From NCBI RefSeq assembly GCF_027571385.1, contig NZ_CP085636.1, forward strand, positions 744,001 to 808,000: a stretch of 64,000 bases of DNA, given 5' to 3'. The position numbers and the translations under genes were made by a program. Below, one piece after another: positions 11,001-20,997 of the stretch; the first letter of the stretch is position 1, and each line of letters opens with the position of its first letter. The notes under the pieces are model-generated. The model searched no databases and was not told where the DNA came from. It worked only from the letters and a program-made list of their open reading frames with translations. The stretch comes from Shewanella sp. MTB7. GTDB taxonomy: Bacteria > Pseudomonadota > Gammaproteobacteria > Enterobacterales > Shewanellaceae.

Positions 11001-12576
11001 AACCTATTTCACCAATGCTGATAAAAGGCAGGTTATAGGTTGCCGTTTCGCCACTGACCTTGTCAGGGATAACTGTCGATGGTGCTTCGGTGATATATGC
11101 AAGGGTATCTTTGTCCCAGGCTTTGTTGGCGCCAAAGGGTAGCCAGTAGTTATTGTCATTACGCGCCATTAATACTGGAAAAGCACTATTGGCGATATTG
11201 ACTGTTGCTTGACCGCGGGCATTACCTGTACTGCCATAAAAATTTGTACTATCGTGAAACACATGAAAAGCACTGACTTTATTCCAACCAACTTCAGATG
11301 TAGTGCCCCATAAACGTTGAATGTCAGCTAAAATTTGGCCACTGTCGTCGCTATTATTGACTGCTGCGTTAACATCAGTGCGATAAGATTGTGTTTCAGC
11401 TAGTAACTCCCTTTCTCTGACTGTTTGTTGGCAGTCGATATCACACAATAAATTATCTATGTCACTGGCTAACCCAGAGTTAAACTGATTACTAAACTCA
11501 GCTGGCAATATCTGTGTACCATTGCCTGTGTTTAATACTTTCTCTTTAGCATTTAATGATAAAGAGATAATTTCGTTTATCACGTTAGGGTATGAAGCAA
11601 AGACTTCTGCAACGCGTGCAGGCAATTGCCAGCCTTGTCCTTGAGTTGTGGCATAACGTAATACCAGCGCTTCGGCGTTGAGGCCGTTGTTGCCTTCGCC
11701 GAGCTGACTTAACGTGTAACTTTGCTGGTTACCGCGAACCTCTCCAAGCTCAAAAGTATCGATACCAAAGCTGATACTATCGCCCCAAGTAAATTGGAAC
11801 GAACCATTATGGTCGGTTATCCCACGACCACTTCGATTAAAGTACTGAATGCCTGCAACTGGTTTCCCATGGGTGTCGGTTAATATTGCTGTTGATAGAA
11901 TATTTTTCTCAGGCTTATATTGGTACGCCGTTTCTGCATCCGCCGCGACAAAATGCGCATTTAAATCTGTGGATGTACCGCTACTTACTTCAGGCTTTAT
12001 ATCAGGAATATGGGTAGAGGGGAGCTTATCTGCTTGAGCATCATTAGCTTGTTGCTCTAGTAATTCGCGGAATTCATCTTGATCCATAGACAAGCTGTTG
12101 AGGTAGATATTTTCGAACTGTAATGCCTGTAATGTCGATAGTTCAATATCGATCTGATTGCCTCGTACAATACCCATGGTTTTAATCAGTGTTTGGGCAT
12201 TTGATGTTTCGACTGGCTTGCCTGTAAATTCATCAGCATTAGCCAATAATAGCTGTTTGCGTTCGGTCGGTGTTGACGTTTTGGCGACGTCAGGTCGAAC
12301 ATCACTAAAAGTAAGCAGTGCTAAATTGTTATATGAACAAGTGACGCTATCACCAATTTGTATTTCAAACCCATTGGGTTTTTGATCGTTACAAAGTATC
12401 GGCTCACCCAGTAATAATTTTCCATCTAGTGATACCGTTATGGCAAGTTTAATGGGTGTTGACGGACCGATTGGGATTGAGGGGATAGAAGGGGTCGGTG
12501 GTATCACTGGATCTGTATCATCGTTACACCCACCAAGGAGTGTCAATAACACCAGTGTCAAAATTGATTTTTTCAT
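8092..12576 (-). CDS. Large lipoprotein zinc metalloprotease, M60-like / IMPa family
   Basis: 1494 residues. The N-terminus has a lipoprotein signal (LLTLLGG followed by Cys17), so the mature protein is probably lipid-anchored or surface exposed. The middle is made of several beta-rich domains, and the C-terminal part carries the gluzincin site HEVGH at 1282-1286 with the downstream Glu at 1300, matching the M60/enhancin-like pattern HExxH...E. These proteases, including P. aeruginosa IMPa and E. coli SslE/YghJ, cleave mucin-type O-glycoproteins. The length and lipobox resemble that group. ATG at 12576 has an AGGA Shine-Dalgarno. It is monocistronic, with a CRP-like site about 210 bp upstream. 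No type II secretion gene is nearby. Glycoprotein substrate is inference. Confidence 0.82.
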   Translation of the reverse strand: MKKSILTLVLLTLLGGCNDDTDPVIPPTPSIPSIPIGPSTPIKLAITVSLDGKLLLGEPILCNDQKPNGFEIQIGDSVTCSYNNLALLTFSDVRPDVAKTSTPTERKQLLLANADEFTGKPVETSNAQTLIKTMGIVRGNQIDIELSTLQALQFENIYLNSLSMDQDEFRELLEQQANDAQADKLPSTHIPDIKPEVSSGTSTDLNAHFVAADAETAYQYKPEKNILSTAILTDTHGKPVAGIQYFNRSGRGITDHNGSFQFTWGDSISFGIDTFELGEVRGNQQSYTLSQLGEGNNGLNAEALVLRYATTQGQGWQLPARVAEVFASYPNVINEIISLSLNAKEKVLNTGNGTQILPAEFSNQFNSGLASDIDNLLCDIDCQQTVRERELLAETQSYRTDVNAAVNNSDDSGQILADIQRLWGTTSEVGWNKVSAFHVFHDSTNFYGSTGNARGQATVNIANSAFPVLMARNDNNYWLPFGANKAWDKDTLAYITEAPSTVIPDKVSGETATYNLPFISIGEIGLGKIMVMGNARYNSILVCPNGYSWHGGIDENGQCRESRDSDDMKHFFQNSFKYLTNNQSGYSVGTNIPHVYFKRAGQVMGEQESYVIDPIFGVTTEQLDSFQSIDPQTMPLLILNGFEYTINTGNNGYILPMQADTSKPKLNQDDVTALMDYVSKGGNIMIMETLADTNNAGALSRLLDSAGIAFGMGGSVVANGNGPSGGYADRVRNQRGDGIWIIERYAAVESEDGVQTSPYIINQANGSVEWLYQQQNKPDDKPNLAVAKWVETTEDGKEFTHTAFIDESQTDDLNAAKTRILAAFTKSDGSPAYQECTDPNFHYEINCLEYRPGNNIPVTGTMSVPQYTQLDLGDAQARAMVKAADLGTNIERLYQHERYFRTKGDQGSRLTNVDLTRIYQNMTVWLWNNLDYRYESSLDDELGFERFTQFLNCYTDDRAQGGTECPAELQEQMLTQQMILGQDQGKYAGYMNPSYPLNYMEKPLTRLMLGRSYWDLDVKVDPRQYPGEATSSQGGGTITLDFINNTAAWFAGNRQPTGQWAIAQTPFTVSVNGTNQPVTITVALADDLTGREKHELGLKRPPRMSQSFTLNVGDIGSSYSITSPYGGLIYAQGQDGQAVTLNFTATVDAPLYQYNGTVGQWLNPVDSPAPLGEVMSQSFTYTAPKANLKATNYKGSPALFAKELDTFAADMNDFYSREEGLQGDRNRKATDSSIPTNRHHFVNDVAISIGNAHSGYPVMSDGFNASSDNIGLSPLNSWLLWHEVGHNAAEAPFNIDGATEVVNNLLALYMQDKHHGKMSRVEQDIRIAPDFVAAEDGHAWAAGGAGERLVMFAQLKEWAETEFTINDWYPQGTLPAYYDNEKGLQGWNLFKLMHRLTRNPDDSQFSLNGDNLCYQQDNIGKSDHLLLCASYATQTDLSDFFRAWNPGSKAFVYPGDPTPQYEGGISDAGFAKVAALSLPKPTRDPLNIDSITVR

Positions 12577-12786
12577 TGTAGTCCTAATCTGAGATTGTTT
12601 CTTATTCGTTCAGTTATATATGCGACATTTTTTCATTAAATATGAAAGCCGATTGTTATTTGGGGTGCATCTGCAACTTGAGTGTTTAGTAAAGGCAGTG
12701 GATGAGAATCGTCTCGCCATTATAAAAGTAAAATAATGGTATTTTAATTAAATAACGTATTAATAATTAACAAGACTATATTAATT

Positions 12787-12802
12787 TGTGAGCGTGATCA
12801 CG
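12787..12802. promoter_or_regulatory. CRP-like binding site
   Basis: TGTGA-GCGTGA-TCACG matches the consensus TGTGA-N6-TCACA at 9 of 10 core positions. It is 211 bp upstream of the metalloprotease start and 113 bp downstream of hemB, so the metalloprotease is the likely target. The distance is long for a class I or II promoter unless the transcription start is far upstream. Confidence 0.45.
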
Positions 12803-12861
12803 TAGTTGGTTTTGGTGTCATCAGTATCTCGATAGAAAATACTCAGCAGCTTGCTAGAAAC

Positions 12862-12886
12862 AAAAAAACCTCCGGATGGAGGTTTT
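12862..12886 (-). terminator. Rho-independent terminator after hemB
   Basis: AAAACCTCC (12865-12873), loop GGAT, GGAGGTTTT (12878-12886). On the minus strand the stem is followed by a run of T, as expected for the end of the hemB transcript. Confidence 0.88.
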
Positions 12887-12914
12887 AATTAAGGCTGAAA
12901 GATCTAGCCAAGGT

Positions 12915-13940
<1,026 letters not shown>

Positions 13941-13985
13941 CTAACTATATCCATTAGATGTAACTTGCCATTGGATGCTTGTTAC

Positions 13986-15881
13986 TTAAGATTGGGTGTT
14001 GTTTATCTCTTTTTGAGGCCCAGGCGTATAAACCATTACTCGGTTACGCCCGTCATTTTTTGCACGATAAAGTGCTTTATCAGCTTGTTCCAATAATCTG
14101 GTTGGTTGAACCTCAGATTGTATGATTTCCGAACTGACACCGATACTTATGGTGAGAGGAATATCGATGTTCTCCCAAATAATCGGTAAGTTATCAATGG
14201 TTTTCCTTATCAGCTCTGCAACCCTTTCTGCACCAAGTTCATCTGTGTTTGGAAGTATAATAGCAAACTCTTCGCCACCAAAACGTGACACCAGATCAGC
14301 TGGTCGTTTTAATTTCTCTTTTAGTGTTTGAGCAATAAGTCGAAGGGTCTGATCACCTGCTAAATGACCGTAACTATCGTTGATTGATTTAAAGTGGTCG
14401 ATATCAATCATTAAAATGGCCATAGGAGTTTGTTGTCTACGGCTTAATTTCCCCTCGGCTTGCAGGCGTTTATCGAAAGCCGCGCGGTTTTTTACGCCAG
14501 TTAAACTATCAGTCGTCGTCTGCTCGGTTAGTTTTTGATTTGCTTCGTTTAGTTCTCTCAGTGCAATCTCTAATTCTAGGGTTCGCTCTTGGACCATCTG
14601 CTCGAGCTTTTCATTACTATTTGCCTCGATGAGTAAGGCTTCTTCTTTGGTTTTATGGATCCGCTGTGACTGGAGTAATGCTTCCTTTTGGGTTTTAAGT
14701 TTTGATTTTCGCTCATCGTTATAACGAATAGCGAGAATGCTAGCCATAAAGATTATCTCGAAAGTGAGACCAATCATCAGCGGGGTTAGGTTTGCTATCG
14801 GCAATGAAAACAGCCCCAAATATAGGGAACCAGTGACAAATGAACCGAGCAGCATTCCGCTCCAAGCTAGGGTGTAAAGTTTAGCGAGTTTGTGTCCTCT
14901 CACTGCGAGTAAACAAGCGATAAACATAAGGAGCGCAGTCACAAATAGCACTGCAATTATGTTGATATACAGAGCTTGTGAATACTTAAGTAGTGGAGTG
15001 ATAAACAGGAGTAAAAGTGCAAAGCTTGCACTGTAACGACACAATCTGAGTAAAGGGAGACTGTGGTATTTTAACTGCAGTACTTTCTCTGTGAAAAGTA
15101 ACGCAAAAAACATACCTAAGGGGATTAAAAGTGTGATCATTAAAGGTTGGAATATTGGCCAGTTTGGCCACAGGAATCGAAAGGCAACCCCTTGAAGTGT
15201 GGCTACCAGTAAGGTGACCGATAACACATAACCAGCATAATAGCTGTAGCTAAATGAGCGCGATATTATCGCGATACAGAGACAAAAAAAGCCAATGGCA
15301 GTAAGCGCACCTAGTTGAAAGCCGGTTGATAATGAATGGGTTTCAGTGTATTGCACAAATGCAGTTGGCGACCATAAGCTTAGTGGTAAGTTGGCACTTC
15401 CCTCGGAGTCAATTTTAATATAAAAGGTGTGTAATACTTCAGGTTCTAATTTAAATGGATAGATAAACAGATTGTTGATAACCAGTCTTTGTGCAAAAGG
15501 AAGGCTATCCCCCATTTGGGTGTGATTAACCAGTTTACCTTGCACAAAGTGATAGATATCCAATTTATCTATGTGAGGATTCCCCAGCGAGATAAGCTTG
15601 TCGATAACGTTTGGCCCAGCATTATAGAGGTTAAATTTAACCCAGAAAGGATCGACATCAATGTGGTTATAGTTATTTTGTGGAAACCGCTCCCAGCGTG
15701 TTGAACTGAAGTTCTTAACTTGTTCAATATCTTGGTTATCAGTAGAAAATGCATAATACAGCCAAGAAGAGATCTCTAGGGCTTTATCTGAATCCTCGTT
15801 GAGGGCGAGTAAAGTTTCAGACTTAACCTGAGAACAGAAAACCAGACAAAGGGTGAGAAAAACTAAATTAATCAGTTTCAT
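13986..15881 (-). CDS. 7TMR-DISM membrane sensor diguanylate cyclase (GGDEF)
   Basis: Predicted to make cyclic di-GMP from GTP. In order along 631 residues: signal peptide (1-21), an extracellular 7TMR-DISMED2-like domain (to about 180), seven membrane segments (about 190-390), a cytoplasmic coiled coil (about 395-455, rich in Glu/Gln/Lys) and the GGDEF domain. The active motif is GGEEF at 535-539, a functional variant. An inhibitory I-site RPAD at 526-529, five residues upstream, suggests product feedback. ATG at 15881 has an AGGTGA Shine-Dalgarno and is 7 bp after tatD. DISM extracellular domains bind carbohydrates or other small ligands; the ligand is unknown. Its position between tatD and hemB suggests co-transcription rather than a shared pathway. 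Confidence 0.9.
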   Translation of the reverse strand: MKLINLVFLTLCLVFCSQVKSETLLALNEDSDKALEISSWLYYAFSTDNQDIEQVKNFSSTRWERFPQNNYNHIDVDPFWVKFNLYNAGPNVIDKLISLGNPHIDKLDIYHFVQGKLVNHTQMGDSLPFAQRLVINNLFIYPFKLEPEVLHTFYIKIDSEGSANLPLSLWSPTAFVQYTETHSLSTGFQLGALTAIGFFCLCIAIISRSFSYSYYAGYVLSVTLLVATLQGVAFRFLWPNWPIFQPLMITLLIPLGMFFALLFTEKVLQLKYHSLPLLRLCRYSASFALLLLFITPLLKYSQALYINIIAVLFVTALLMFIACLLAVRGHKLAKLYTLAWSGMLLGSFVTGSLYLGLFSLPIANLTPLMIGLTFEIIFMASILAIRYNDERKSKLKTQKEALLQSQRIHKTKEEALLIEANSNEKLEQMVQERTLELEIALRELNEANQKLTEQTTTDSLTGVKNRAAFDKRLQAEGKLSRRQQTPMAILMIDIDHFKSINDSYGHLAGDQTLRLIAQTLKEKLKRPADLVSRFGGEEFAIILPNTDELGAERVAELIRKTIDNLPIIWENIDIPLTISIGVSSEIIQSEVQPTRLLEQADKALYRAKNDGRNRVMVYTPGPQKEINNTQS

Positions 15882-15888
15882 TGATCAC

Positions 15889-16677
15889 CTATAACCCAAA
15901 AAATTTAATACTGTTTTGGTAAGTCTGTGCTGCAAAGTCCCTAGGGTTTTGCCCTCTCAGTATGGCAATATATTGTGCAATATAAGGTAGGTATTGAGGT
16001 TCGTTCTTACTGGATTTAGGCTTAGGCCTCATGCTTCTAGGCAATAAGTATGGGCTATCTGTTTCAATCAGTATTCTATTGTTGGGGATATCACCAACAA
16101 GTTCAGCTAGCTCAGCTCCTCTACGCTCATCGCAAACCCAGCCAGTGATCCCTAAATGCAGATCGAGTGCTAGATAGGCTTCCATACTCTCTCTATTACC
16201 TGTAAAACAGTGAAGCAGGGCATTTTTAAGATCGCTACGATATTCTTTAAGAATAGCTAGAAAGTCACCATGAGCATCACGTTCGTGCATTAACACAGGG
16301 AGTTGCAGTTCAACGGCTAAAGCTAATTGTGCTACAAAAGCCTCTCTTTGTTTTGAGCGTGGAGAAAAGTCGCGGTTATAGTCTAGCCCGCACTCCCCGA
16401 TGGCAACCACTTTTGCTGATGTGGCGAGTAATCGCAGTTTATCGGCACTAGTGTCGTCCCATTCACTGGCGTGATGTGGATGGGTTCCGGCAGTGCAATA
16501 TAGGTGTTGCGGATATTCAAGGCAGCAAGCTATCGCTTGTTCACTCTCTTTTAGATTACTGCCAATAACAATAAGCGGTGAAACCCCTTGGGCCACCGCT
16601 CGTTGAATAATCTCGTCTCTATTTTTTTCGAGGGCGCTGCCAATGAGGTTGACAGCGATGTCTATGTATTCAGACAT
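15889..16677 (-). CDS. tatD: TatD-family metal-dependent DNase
   Basis: TIM-barrel metallohydrolase of the TatD family with 3'-5' exonuclease activity in E. coli; despite the name it is not part of the Tat translocon. The 262 residues start MSEYIDIAVNLIGS, the DxxxNL version of the first metal site typical of true TatD rather than the HxH of YcfH/YjjV. Further metal-site segments are GECGLDYNRDFSP, LPVLMHERDAH, LLHCFTGN and LIETDSPYLLPR. Its ATG overlaps the last base of the preceding gene, so translation is probably coupled. It lies downstream of tatABC as in many gammaproteobacteria. Confidence 0.93.
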   Translation of the reverse strand: MSEYIDIAVNLIGSALEKNRDEIIQRAVAQGVSPLIVIGSNLKESEQAIACCLEYPQHLYCTAGTHPHHASEWDDTSADKLRLLATSAKVVAIGECGLDYNRDFSPRSKQREAFVAQLALAVELQLPVLMHERDAHGDFLAILKEYRSDLKNALLHCFTGNRESMEAYLALDLHLGITGWVCDERRGAELAELVGDIPNNRILIETDSPYLLPRSMRPKPKSSKNEPQYLPYIAQYIAILRGQNPRDFAAQTYQNSIKFFGL

Positions 16678-17168
16678 TACTTTAGACGTTTCACTCGAAT
16701 GGTCGAGTTGTGTGCGTCTGTGCCTAAGATAAAAGAGCCAAGCGCCGCTTTTTCGATAAATACAGTTTGATCCACTTTTAACTTGTAACGGCGACCGTCG
16801 GTTTGCTTCCAGACTTGGCCATTGCTAAAGCTAATTTTTAGTGCGCCGTAGGGGTCTTTGGTGAGTGAAGCGACTTGCAGATAGATCTTATCAATCTTAT
16901 CTACTTCCGTTTTTTTGAGACTACCAAACTCATCTTCAATATTCGTTGGAAGCGTAACGGGAACGGGTCTAGCTGCAACTGTAGCAGATGCCACAGTCGC
17001 AAGAGTTGTCGGACTCTTTACTTTCACTGTTTGTGCAAGTGCGTCAAAACAGATAAGCCTATCAAGCTTATCTGTAATCGACGCGCAAGCTGATAGCTCT
17101 TGCTCTATGCCTGCTGTGGCATTAGCCGATATCAAGATAGCGGCTGTAGTGATCCAAAATTTGCGCAT
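16677..17168 (-). CDS. Exported protein of unknown function in the tat cluster
   Basis: 163 residues with a signal peptide (about 1-19, ending NATAG). The mature start has a Cys pair: a segment ELSACASITDKLDRLICFDALA resembling the short N-terminal Cys motif in several exported gammaproteobacterial proteins, including VasI-like ones. A Ala/Val/Thr/Pro-rich linker follows (about 50-75). A compact C-terminal beta domain (about 85-163) contains KISFSNGQVWKQTDGRRYKL, which suggests an SH3-like or OB-like fold. ATG at 17168 has a GGAG Shine-Dalgarno. It sits 56 bp after tatC and overlaps tatD by one base. I do not assign a function. Confidence 0.8.
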   Translation of the reverse strand: MRKFWITTAAILISANATAGIEQELSACASITDKLDRLICFDALAQTVKVKSPTTLATVASATVAARPVPVTLPTNIEDEFGSLKKTEVDKIDKIYLQVASLTKDPYGALKISFSNGQVWKQTDGRRYKLKVDQTVFIEKAALGSFILGTDAHNSTIRVKRLK

Positions 17169-17224
17169 TAATATTCTCCCTTATGATATTTGAGCGCGCC
17201 ATTATTTAGCTAATTAGCATGTGC

Positions 17225-17995
17225 CTATTTAACTTGTTGGCCAGGTTTATCCTGTTTTTCTTGCTCATCGTCTTCTTCATCATCCTTTTTACTGTAGAAA
17301 CGAGCAGCAATCAATCCTACTTCAAATAATATCAGCATAGGTACGGCTAACATTGTCTGAGAAATGATATCTGGTGGAGTGAGCAACATACCAATAACAA
17401 AGGCGCCGACGACGATATAGGGACGTTTAGCTTTAAGCTCTTCTGGCGTAGTCACGCCAGCCCAACAGAGCAATATCACTGCAATTGGGATCTCAAATGC
17501 TAAACCAAAAGCAAAGAACAGCTTTAAAATGAAGCTTAAATAGCTCGTTATATCAGTTGCAACTTGTACACCCTCTGGAGCGACACTGGTAAAGAATCCA
17601 AATACCACAGGGAAGACAATATAGTAAGCAAATGCGATACCTAGATAAAACAAAAAAGTGCTACTAGCAAGCAGTGGCATCATTAGTCGTTTTTCATGCT
17701 TATACAAGCCTGGTGCGATAAAAGACCAGATTTGGTACAGGACATAGGGAATAGCAATAAAAAATGCTAAAACCAGTGTCAGCTTAAAGGGAGCAAAAAA
17801 CGGCGCGGCAACATCGGTTGCAATCATACTACTGGCTTCGGGCATGACGTCCATTAGTGGCGTTGCCACATAATGGTAGATATCATTTGCCCAATATGCG
17901 ATGCAGGCAAAGATTAAGAGTACACTGCCGACCGCGCGAAGTAATCTGGTACGTAGTTCAAGTAAATGACTAATGAGAGGCTGCTGTTGAGACAT
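17225..17995 (-). CDS. tatC: Sec-independent protein translocase TatC
   Basis: Six-helix inner-membrane core of the twin-arginine translocase; with TatB it binds the RR signal peptide of folded cargo. The 256 residues begin [21 protein letters not shown], containing the conserved cytoplasmic SHLxELRxRLL region. The FxPF-like segment ([12 protein letters not shown]), six hydrophobic segments and a late PDIISQ loop follow. The C-terminus is an acidic and basic tail ([13 protein letters not shown]). It starts 3 bp after tatB ends, so tatABC is a tight operon. Confidence 0.97.
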   Translation of the reverse strand: MSQQQPLISHLLELRTRLLRAVGSVLLIFACIAYWANDIYHYVATPLMDVMPEASSMIATDVAAPFFAPFKLTLVLAFFIAIPYVLYQIWSFIAPGLYKHEKRLMMPLLASSTFLFYLGIAFAYYIVFPVVFGFFTSVAPEGVQVATDITSYLSFILKLFFAFGLAFEIPIAVILLCWAGVTTPEELKAKRPYIVVGAFVIGMLLTPPDIISQTMLAVPMLILFEVGLIAARFYSKKDDEEDDEQEKQDKPGQQVK

Positions 17996-17998
17996 GGA

Positions 17999-18397
17999 CT
18001 ACCTGTTAGATTTGTCTGAGTTAGCGTTAACCTCAGCTGTTGGAGCCTCTGAAGGAGTGTTATCCGATGGCACAGAACTACTGGCCGAAGGTGTTTCTTC
18101 TACCTTATAAGGACGATTGACAGACTGAGCTGCTTCTTTTAACTGGTCGATCGATTCTTGTAACTCTGGAGAAAGATTTTTAAGACCTTGACCTTCAGCT
18201 TTTTTAAGATCTGAATGCAGTTGCTCAATTTTGAGTTCCTGCTCAAGCTCATCTTTGACAGAGTTAGCCATACGTTTCATGGCTCGGATCCAACCTGTGA
18301 TTGAGCGAACTGCAACCGGAAGTCTTTCAGGGCCTAGTACTACTAGCCCTAAAATACCGATCAACAGCAGTTCCATAAAACCAATACCGTCGAACAT
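17999..18397 (-). CDS. tatB: Sec-independent protein translocase TatB
   Basis: Single-span receptor subunit that works with TatC. The 132 residues start [27 protein letters not shown], the normal TatB transmembrane segment with the Glu8-equivalent and GPERLP hinge. An amphipathic helix and a long charged, Ser/Pro/Ala-rich tail follow. It lies 6 bp after tatA and 3 bp before tatC. Confidence 0.96.
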   Translation of the reverse strand: MFDGIGFMELLLIGILGLVVLGPERLPVAVRSITGWIRAMKRMANSVKDELEQELKIEQLHSDLKKAEGQGLKNLSPELQESIDQLKEAAQSVNRPYKVEETPSASSSVPSDNTPSEAPTAEVNANSDKSNR

Positions 18398-18403
18398 AAG
18401 AGG

Positions 18404-18655
18404 TTATACCTGTTCTTTATCCTTGGACTCACTCTTTTTCTCTGCGTTTGGAGCTGTTTTCTCTACGCTAGGAGCCGTTTTTTCAGCAGTAGTTTCTTCA
18501 AGTGCTTTCTTCTCTTCTTCAGAAGACATGGCGTTCTTAAAACCTTTTACTGCGCCGCCTAAATCACCACCAAGTGAGCGTAATTTCTTGGTTCCAAATA
18601 ATAATATTACGATCACAGCGATGATCAGAAGTTGCCAAATGCCCATATTACCCAT
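18404..18655 (-). CDS. tatA: Sec-independent protein translocase TatA
   Basis: Pore-forming or membrane-thinning subunit of the Tat system. The 83 residues begin [21 protein letters not shown], followed by [19 protein letters not shown], matching the short helix, FGTKKL hinge and amphipathic helix of E. coli TatA. The tail is Glu/Lys-rich. A GAGGAAAA Shine-Dalgarno precedes the ATG at 18655. It is 61 bp after ubiB. Confidence 0.97.
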   Translation of the reverse strand: MGNMGIWQLLIIAVIVILLFGTKKLRSLGGDLGGAVKGFKNAMSSEEEKKALEETTAEKTAPSVEKTAPNAEKKSESKDKEQV

Positions 18656-18716
18656 GAAATTTTCCTCAAAAATATGTATATAGTTCTATTATGAACTTAT
18701 CGTTTATTAGTGCTAG

Positions 18717-20366
18717 CTAAAGTTTGCTATTTTTTGGTCTAGATCGCCAGCCAAGTAACCAGGTTACCGTGCCAGCACAGATACTGCCATAAGACGCCCA
18801 TAGTGTAGAGTGTTGATTGAGTAAAATCGTGCCGCAGATCACTAAAACAGCTGAAGTGATTAAAAGATAGTTACTCTTATGGGCTTTTTGTTGTTGTTTG
18901 ACGTAGCGATCCAGCATCTTGTTCTGAGATCTGACGAAGTTTTTACCCATTTTAAGGTTGTCATAAACTAGCTCTGGGAGCTCAGGGAACTTGTCGATCC
19001 AGTAAGGGAACTCTTTTTTGATCTTACTCGCCATCCCTTTCGGGCCAACTTGTTGTGACATCCACTCTTCAAGGAAAGGTTTTGCCGTTTGCCACAGATC
19101 GAGTTGTGGGTAGAGTTGGCGGCCTAGGCCTTCAATATAGAGTAAGGTCTTCTCTAATAATACCAGTTGAGGCTGGACGACCATATCGAACCGTCTGGCG
19201 GTGCGGAACAACTCAAGTAGCACGTGGCCGAATGAAATCTCATCCAGTGGCTTATTGAACATAGGCTCACAAACGACTTTCACTGCTTGTTCGAACGCAG
19301 CGATATCAGTATCTGCTGATACCCAACCTGACTCAATATAGAGCTGGGCAATACGGTAATAATCCCGATTGAAAAAGGCGAGGAAATTCTCGGCTAAATA
19401 GCGCTTATCTTCATCGGTCAGGGTGCCCATAATGCCACAATCTAAACCAATATAATAAGGATCTTCTGGATGTTCTCGACTGACAAAAATGTTGCCAGGA
19501 TGCATATCTGCATGGAAAAAGTTATCTCTGAACACTTGAGTGAAAAATAGCTCTACACCTTTTTCAGCCAAGATTTTAAGGTTAGTGCCTTGTGCTTTTA
19601 AGGCCGCCATATCGGAAACCGAAATTCCGTCGATGCGCTCCATAACGATCAAGCGGGTAAAACAAAGCTCTTCATACATATAAGGGATGTACAGTGAGCC
19701 AGAGTCTAAGAAATTATTTCTCAGCTTGACGGCGTTGAGCGCTTCGAGCTTAAGGTTGAGCTCACCTTCAATCGTGGTGCGATACTCTTCAACCACCTCA
19801 GCAGGGCGCAAGCGGTTGCCATTACCTAAGATGGCTTCCATAAAGTTCGCGACTTGAGACATTAACTGAATATCGGCATGAACCTGAGCTTCAACATTGG
19901 GCCTTAACACTTTAAGTACCACGGCTTTGCCATTGGACTTTAGTGTGGCGGTATGGACCTGTGAAATTGAAGCTGATGCGAGGGGAGTATTGTCGAAATC
20001 ATCGAAATAAGTATCGATAGCGGTACCAAGCTCTGTTTCTATCATCTCTCTGGCAATCGCTGAATCGAAGGGAGGGACTCTATCTTGCAACATAGCCAAC
20101 TCTTCGGCCCATTCATCATCGAGTAGATCGCGACGTGTCGACAACATCTGACCAAATTTGATATATACCGGACCCAGTTCCTGCATGGCTAACTTTAGTC
20201 GCTCGCCGCCGACTTTATTTTTGTGCTTGTTTCTAACCCAAAACAGGCTGCAACGTAGGAGTCTGAAGTACCATGGCGTCATTTTAGAGGGAATTAACTC
20301 ATCTAAGCCATAGTGTAGGCTGGTTCTAATAACCTGATAAGCACGCTTGATACTGGAGACTGTCAT
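18717..20366 (-). CDS. ubiB: Ubiquinone biosynthesis protein UbiB (ABC1/ADCK atypical kinase)
   Basis: Atypical protein-kinase-like ATPase needed for ubiquinone synthesis, probably by helping lipid intermediates leave the membrane. Of 549 residues, the family's KxGQ motif appears as [14 protein letters not shown] (about 70-83). The Ala-rich loop is ASASISQVH, and [11 protein letters not shown] with LDCGIMG form the kinase-like catalytic segments. Two C-terminal membrane helices (about 495-540) anchor the protein. Its ATG overlaps ubiJ by 4 bp. Part of the ubiE-ubiJ-ubiB operon. Confidence 0.96.
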   Translation of the reverse strand: MTVSSIKRAYQVIRTSLHYGLDELIPSKMTPWYFRLLRCSLFWVRNKHKNKVGGERLKLAMQELGPVYIKFGQMLSTRRDLLDDEWAEELAMLQDRVPPFDSAIAREMIETELGTAIDTYFDDFDNTPLASASISQVHTATLKSNGKAVVLKVLRPNVEAQVHADIQLMSQVANFMEAILGNGNRLRPAEVVEEYRTTIEGELNLKLEALNAVKLRNNFLDSGSLYIPYMYEELCFTRLIVMERIDGISVSDMAALKAQGTNLKILAEKGVELFFTQVFRDNFFHADMHPGNIFVSREHPEDPYYIGLDCGIMGTLTDEDKRYLAENFLAFFNRDYYRIAQLYIESGWVSADTDIAAFEQAVKVVCEPMFNKPLDEISFGHVLLELFRTARRFDMVVQPQLVLLEKTLLYIEGLGRQLYPQLDLWQTAKPFLEEWMSQQVGPKGMASKIKKEFPYWIDKFPELPELVYDNLKMGKNFVRSQNKMLDRYVKQQQKAHKSNYLLITSAVLVICGTILLNQHSTLWASYGSICAGTVTWLLGWRSRPKNSKL

Positions 20367-20986
20367 GTTTTCGCTGTAGTCCTAGTTTGTAAGTCATTAA
20401 TTCGCTTTTCTATGGCATCAATGTCGGCCACAAGATCATCGATTCTATCACCTAAATGAATAAACTCTATTTCATGGGGCGCCAATTTATACTCTTCGGT
20501 GGTTAATTGACCGACATGGTCGCGACTTTTACGAAACACGCGTCTTATATCGTTTTTTGCCTGCTCAATCCCAGTGATTAGCAAATGAGTCGGGGCATCA
20601 CCCAAATAGTTAGAAATAGGTTCGGCGAAGTCGAATTCGACTTTTTGCAGAAAATGGCTAAAGGTTTGTAATAGGTTAAGATCGCCTTCTAAACTGAGTT
20701 TATCTTGTTTAATGAGTTCAGTGAGGTTGGCACCTTCGGTCAGCTGGTAGAGCGTGGTTATGTCGGCATTCACTTTGGTGGTGACTTCGCCCTCATATTT
20801 ACCAAGGACTTGTATTTCTCGTGCAAATATAAGATAGATAGGCCAGCTGAGTTGACTCAGCTGGATACAGAGCACTTTTCCATGAAGTGAGCGCAGCTTG
20901 GCGTATTCATCGGGGGATTGGGCTAAAACGTGCTGTAAAGCCGTTTCTAGACCAGCACTGAGTAGCAAAGCTAATTCACGTTTCAT
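20363..20986 (-). CDS. ubiJ: Ubiquinone biosynthesis accessory factor UbiJ
   Basis: SCP2-domain lipid-binding factor; in E. coli it works with UbiK in the soluble Ubi complex. Of 207 residues, an SCP2-like N-terminal domain spans about 10-120 and a C-terminal coiled coil (about 165-200, [21 protein letters not shown]) follows. It sits between ubiE (11-bp gap) and ubiB (4-bp overlap), the expected order. Confidence 0.94.
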   Translation of the reverse strand: MKRELALLLSAGLETALQHVLAQSPDEYAKLRSLHGKVLCIQLSQLSWPIYLIFAREIQVLGKYEGEVTTKVNADITTLYQLTEGANLTELIKQDKLSLEGDLNLLQTFSHFLQKVEFDFAEPISNYLGDAPTHLLITGIEQAKNDIRRVFRKSRDHVGQLTTEEYKLAPHEIEFIHLGDRIDDLVADIDAIEKRINDLQTRTTAKT

Positions 20987-20997
20987 GGCTTTCTCTA

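Larger units (their letters stand above)
12577..12914. other. 338-bp intergenic region between the metalloprotease and hemB
   Basis: It holds the promoter region of the metalloprotease (minus strand), a CRP-like site and the hemB terminator, both listed separately. No ORF of note is seen. Confidence 0.6.
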
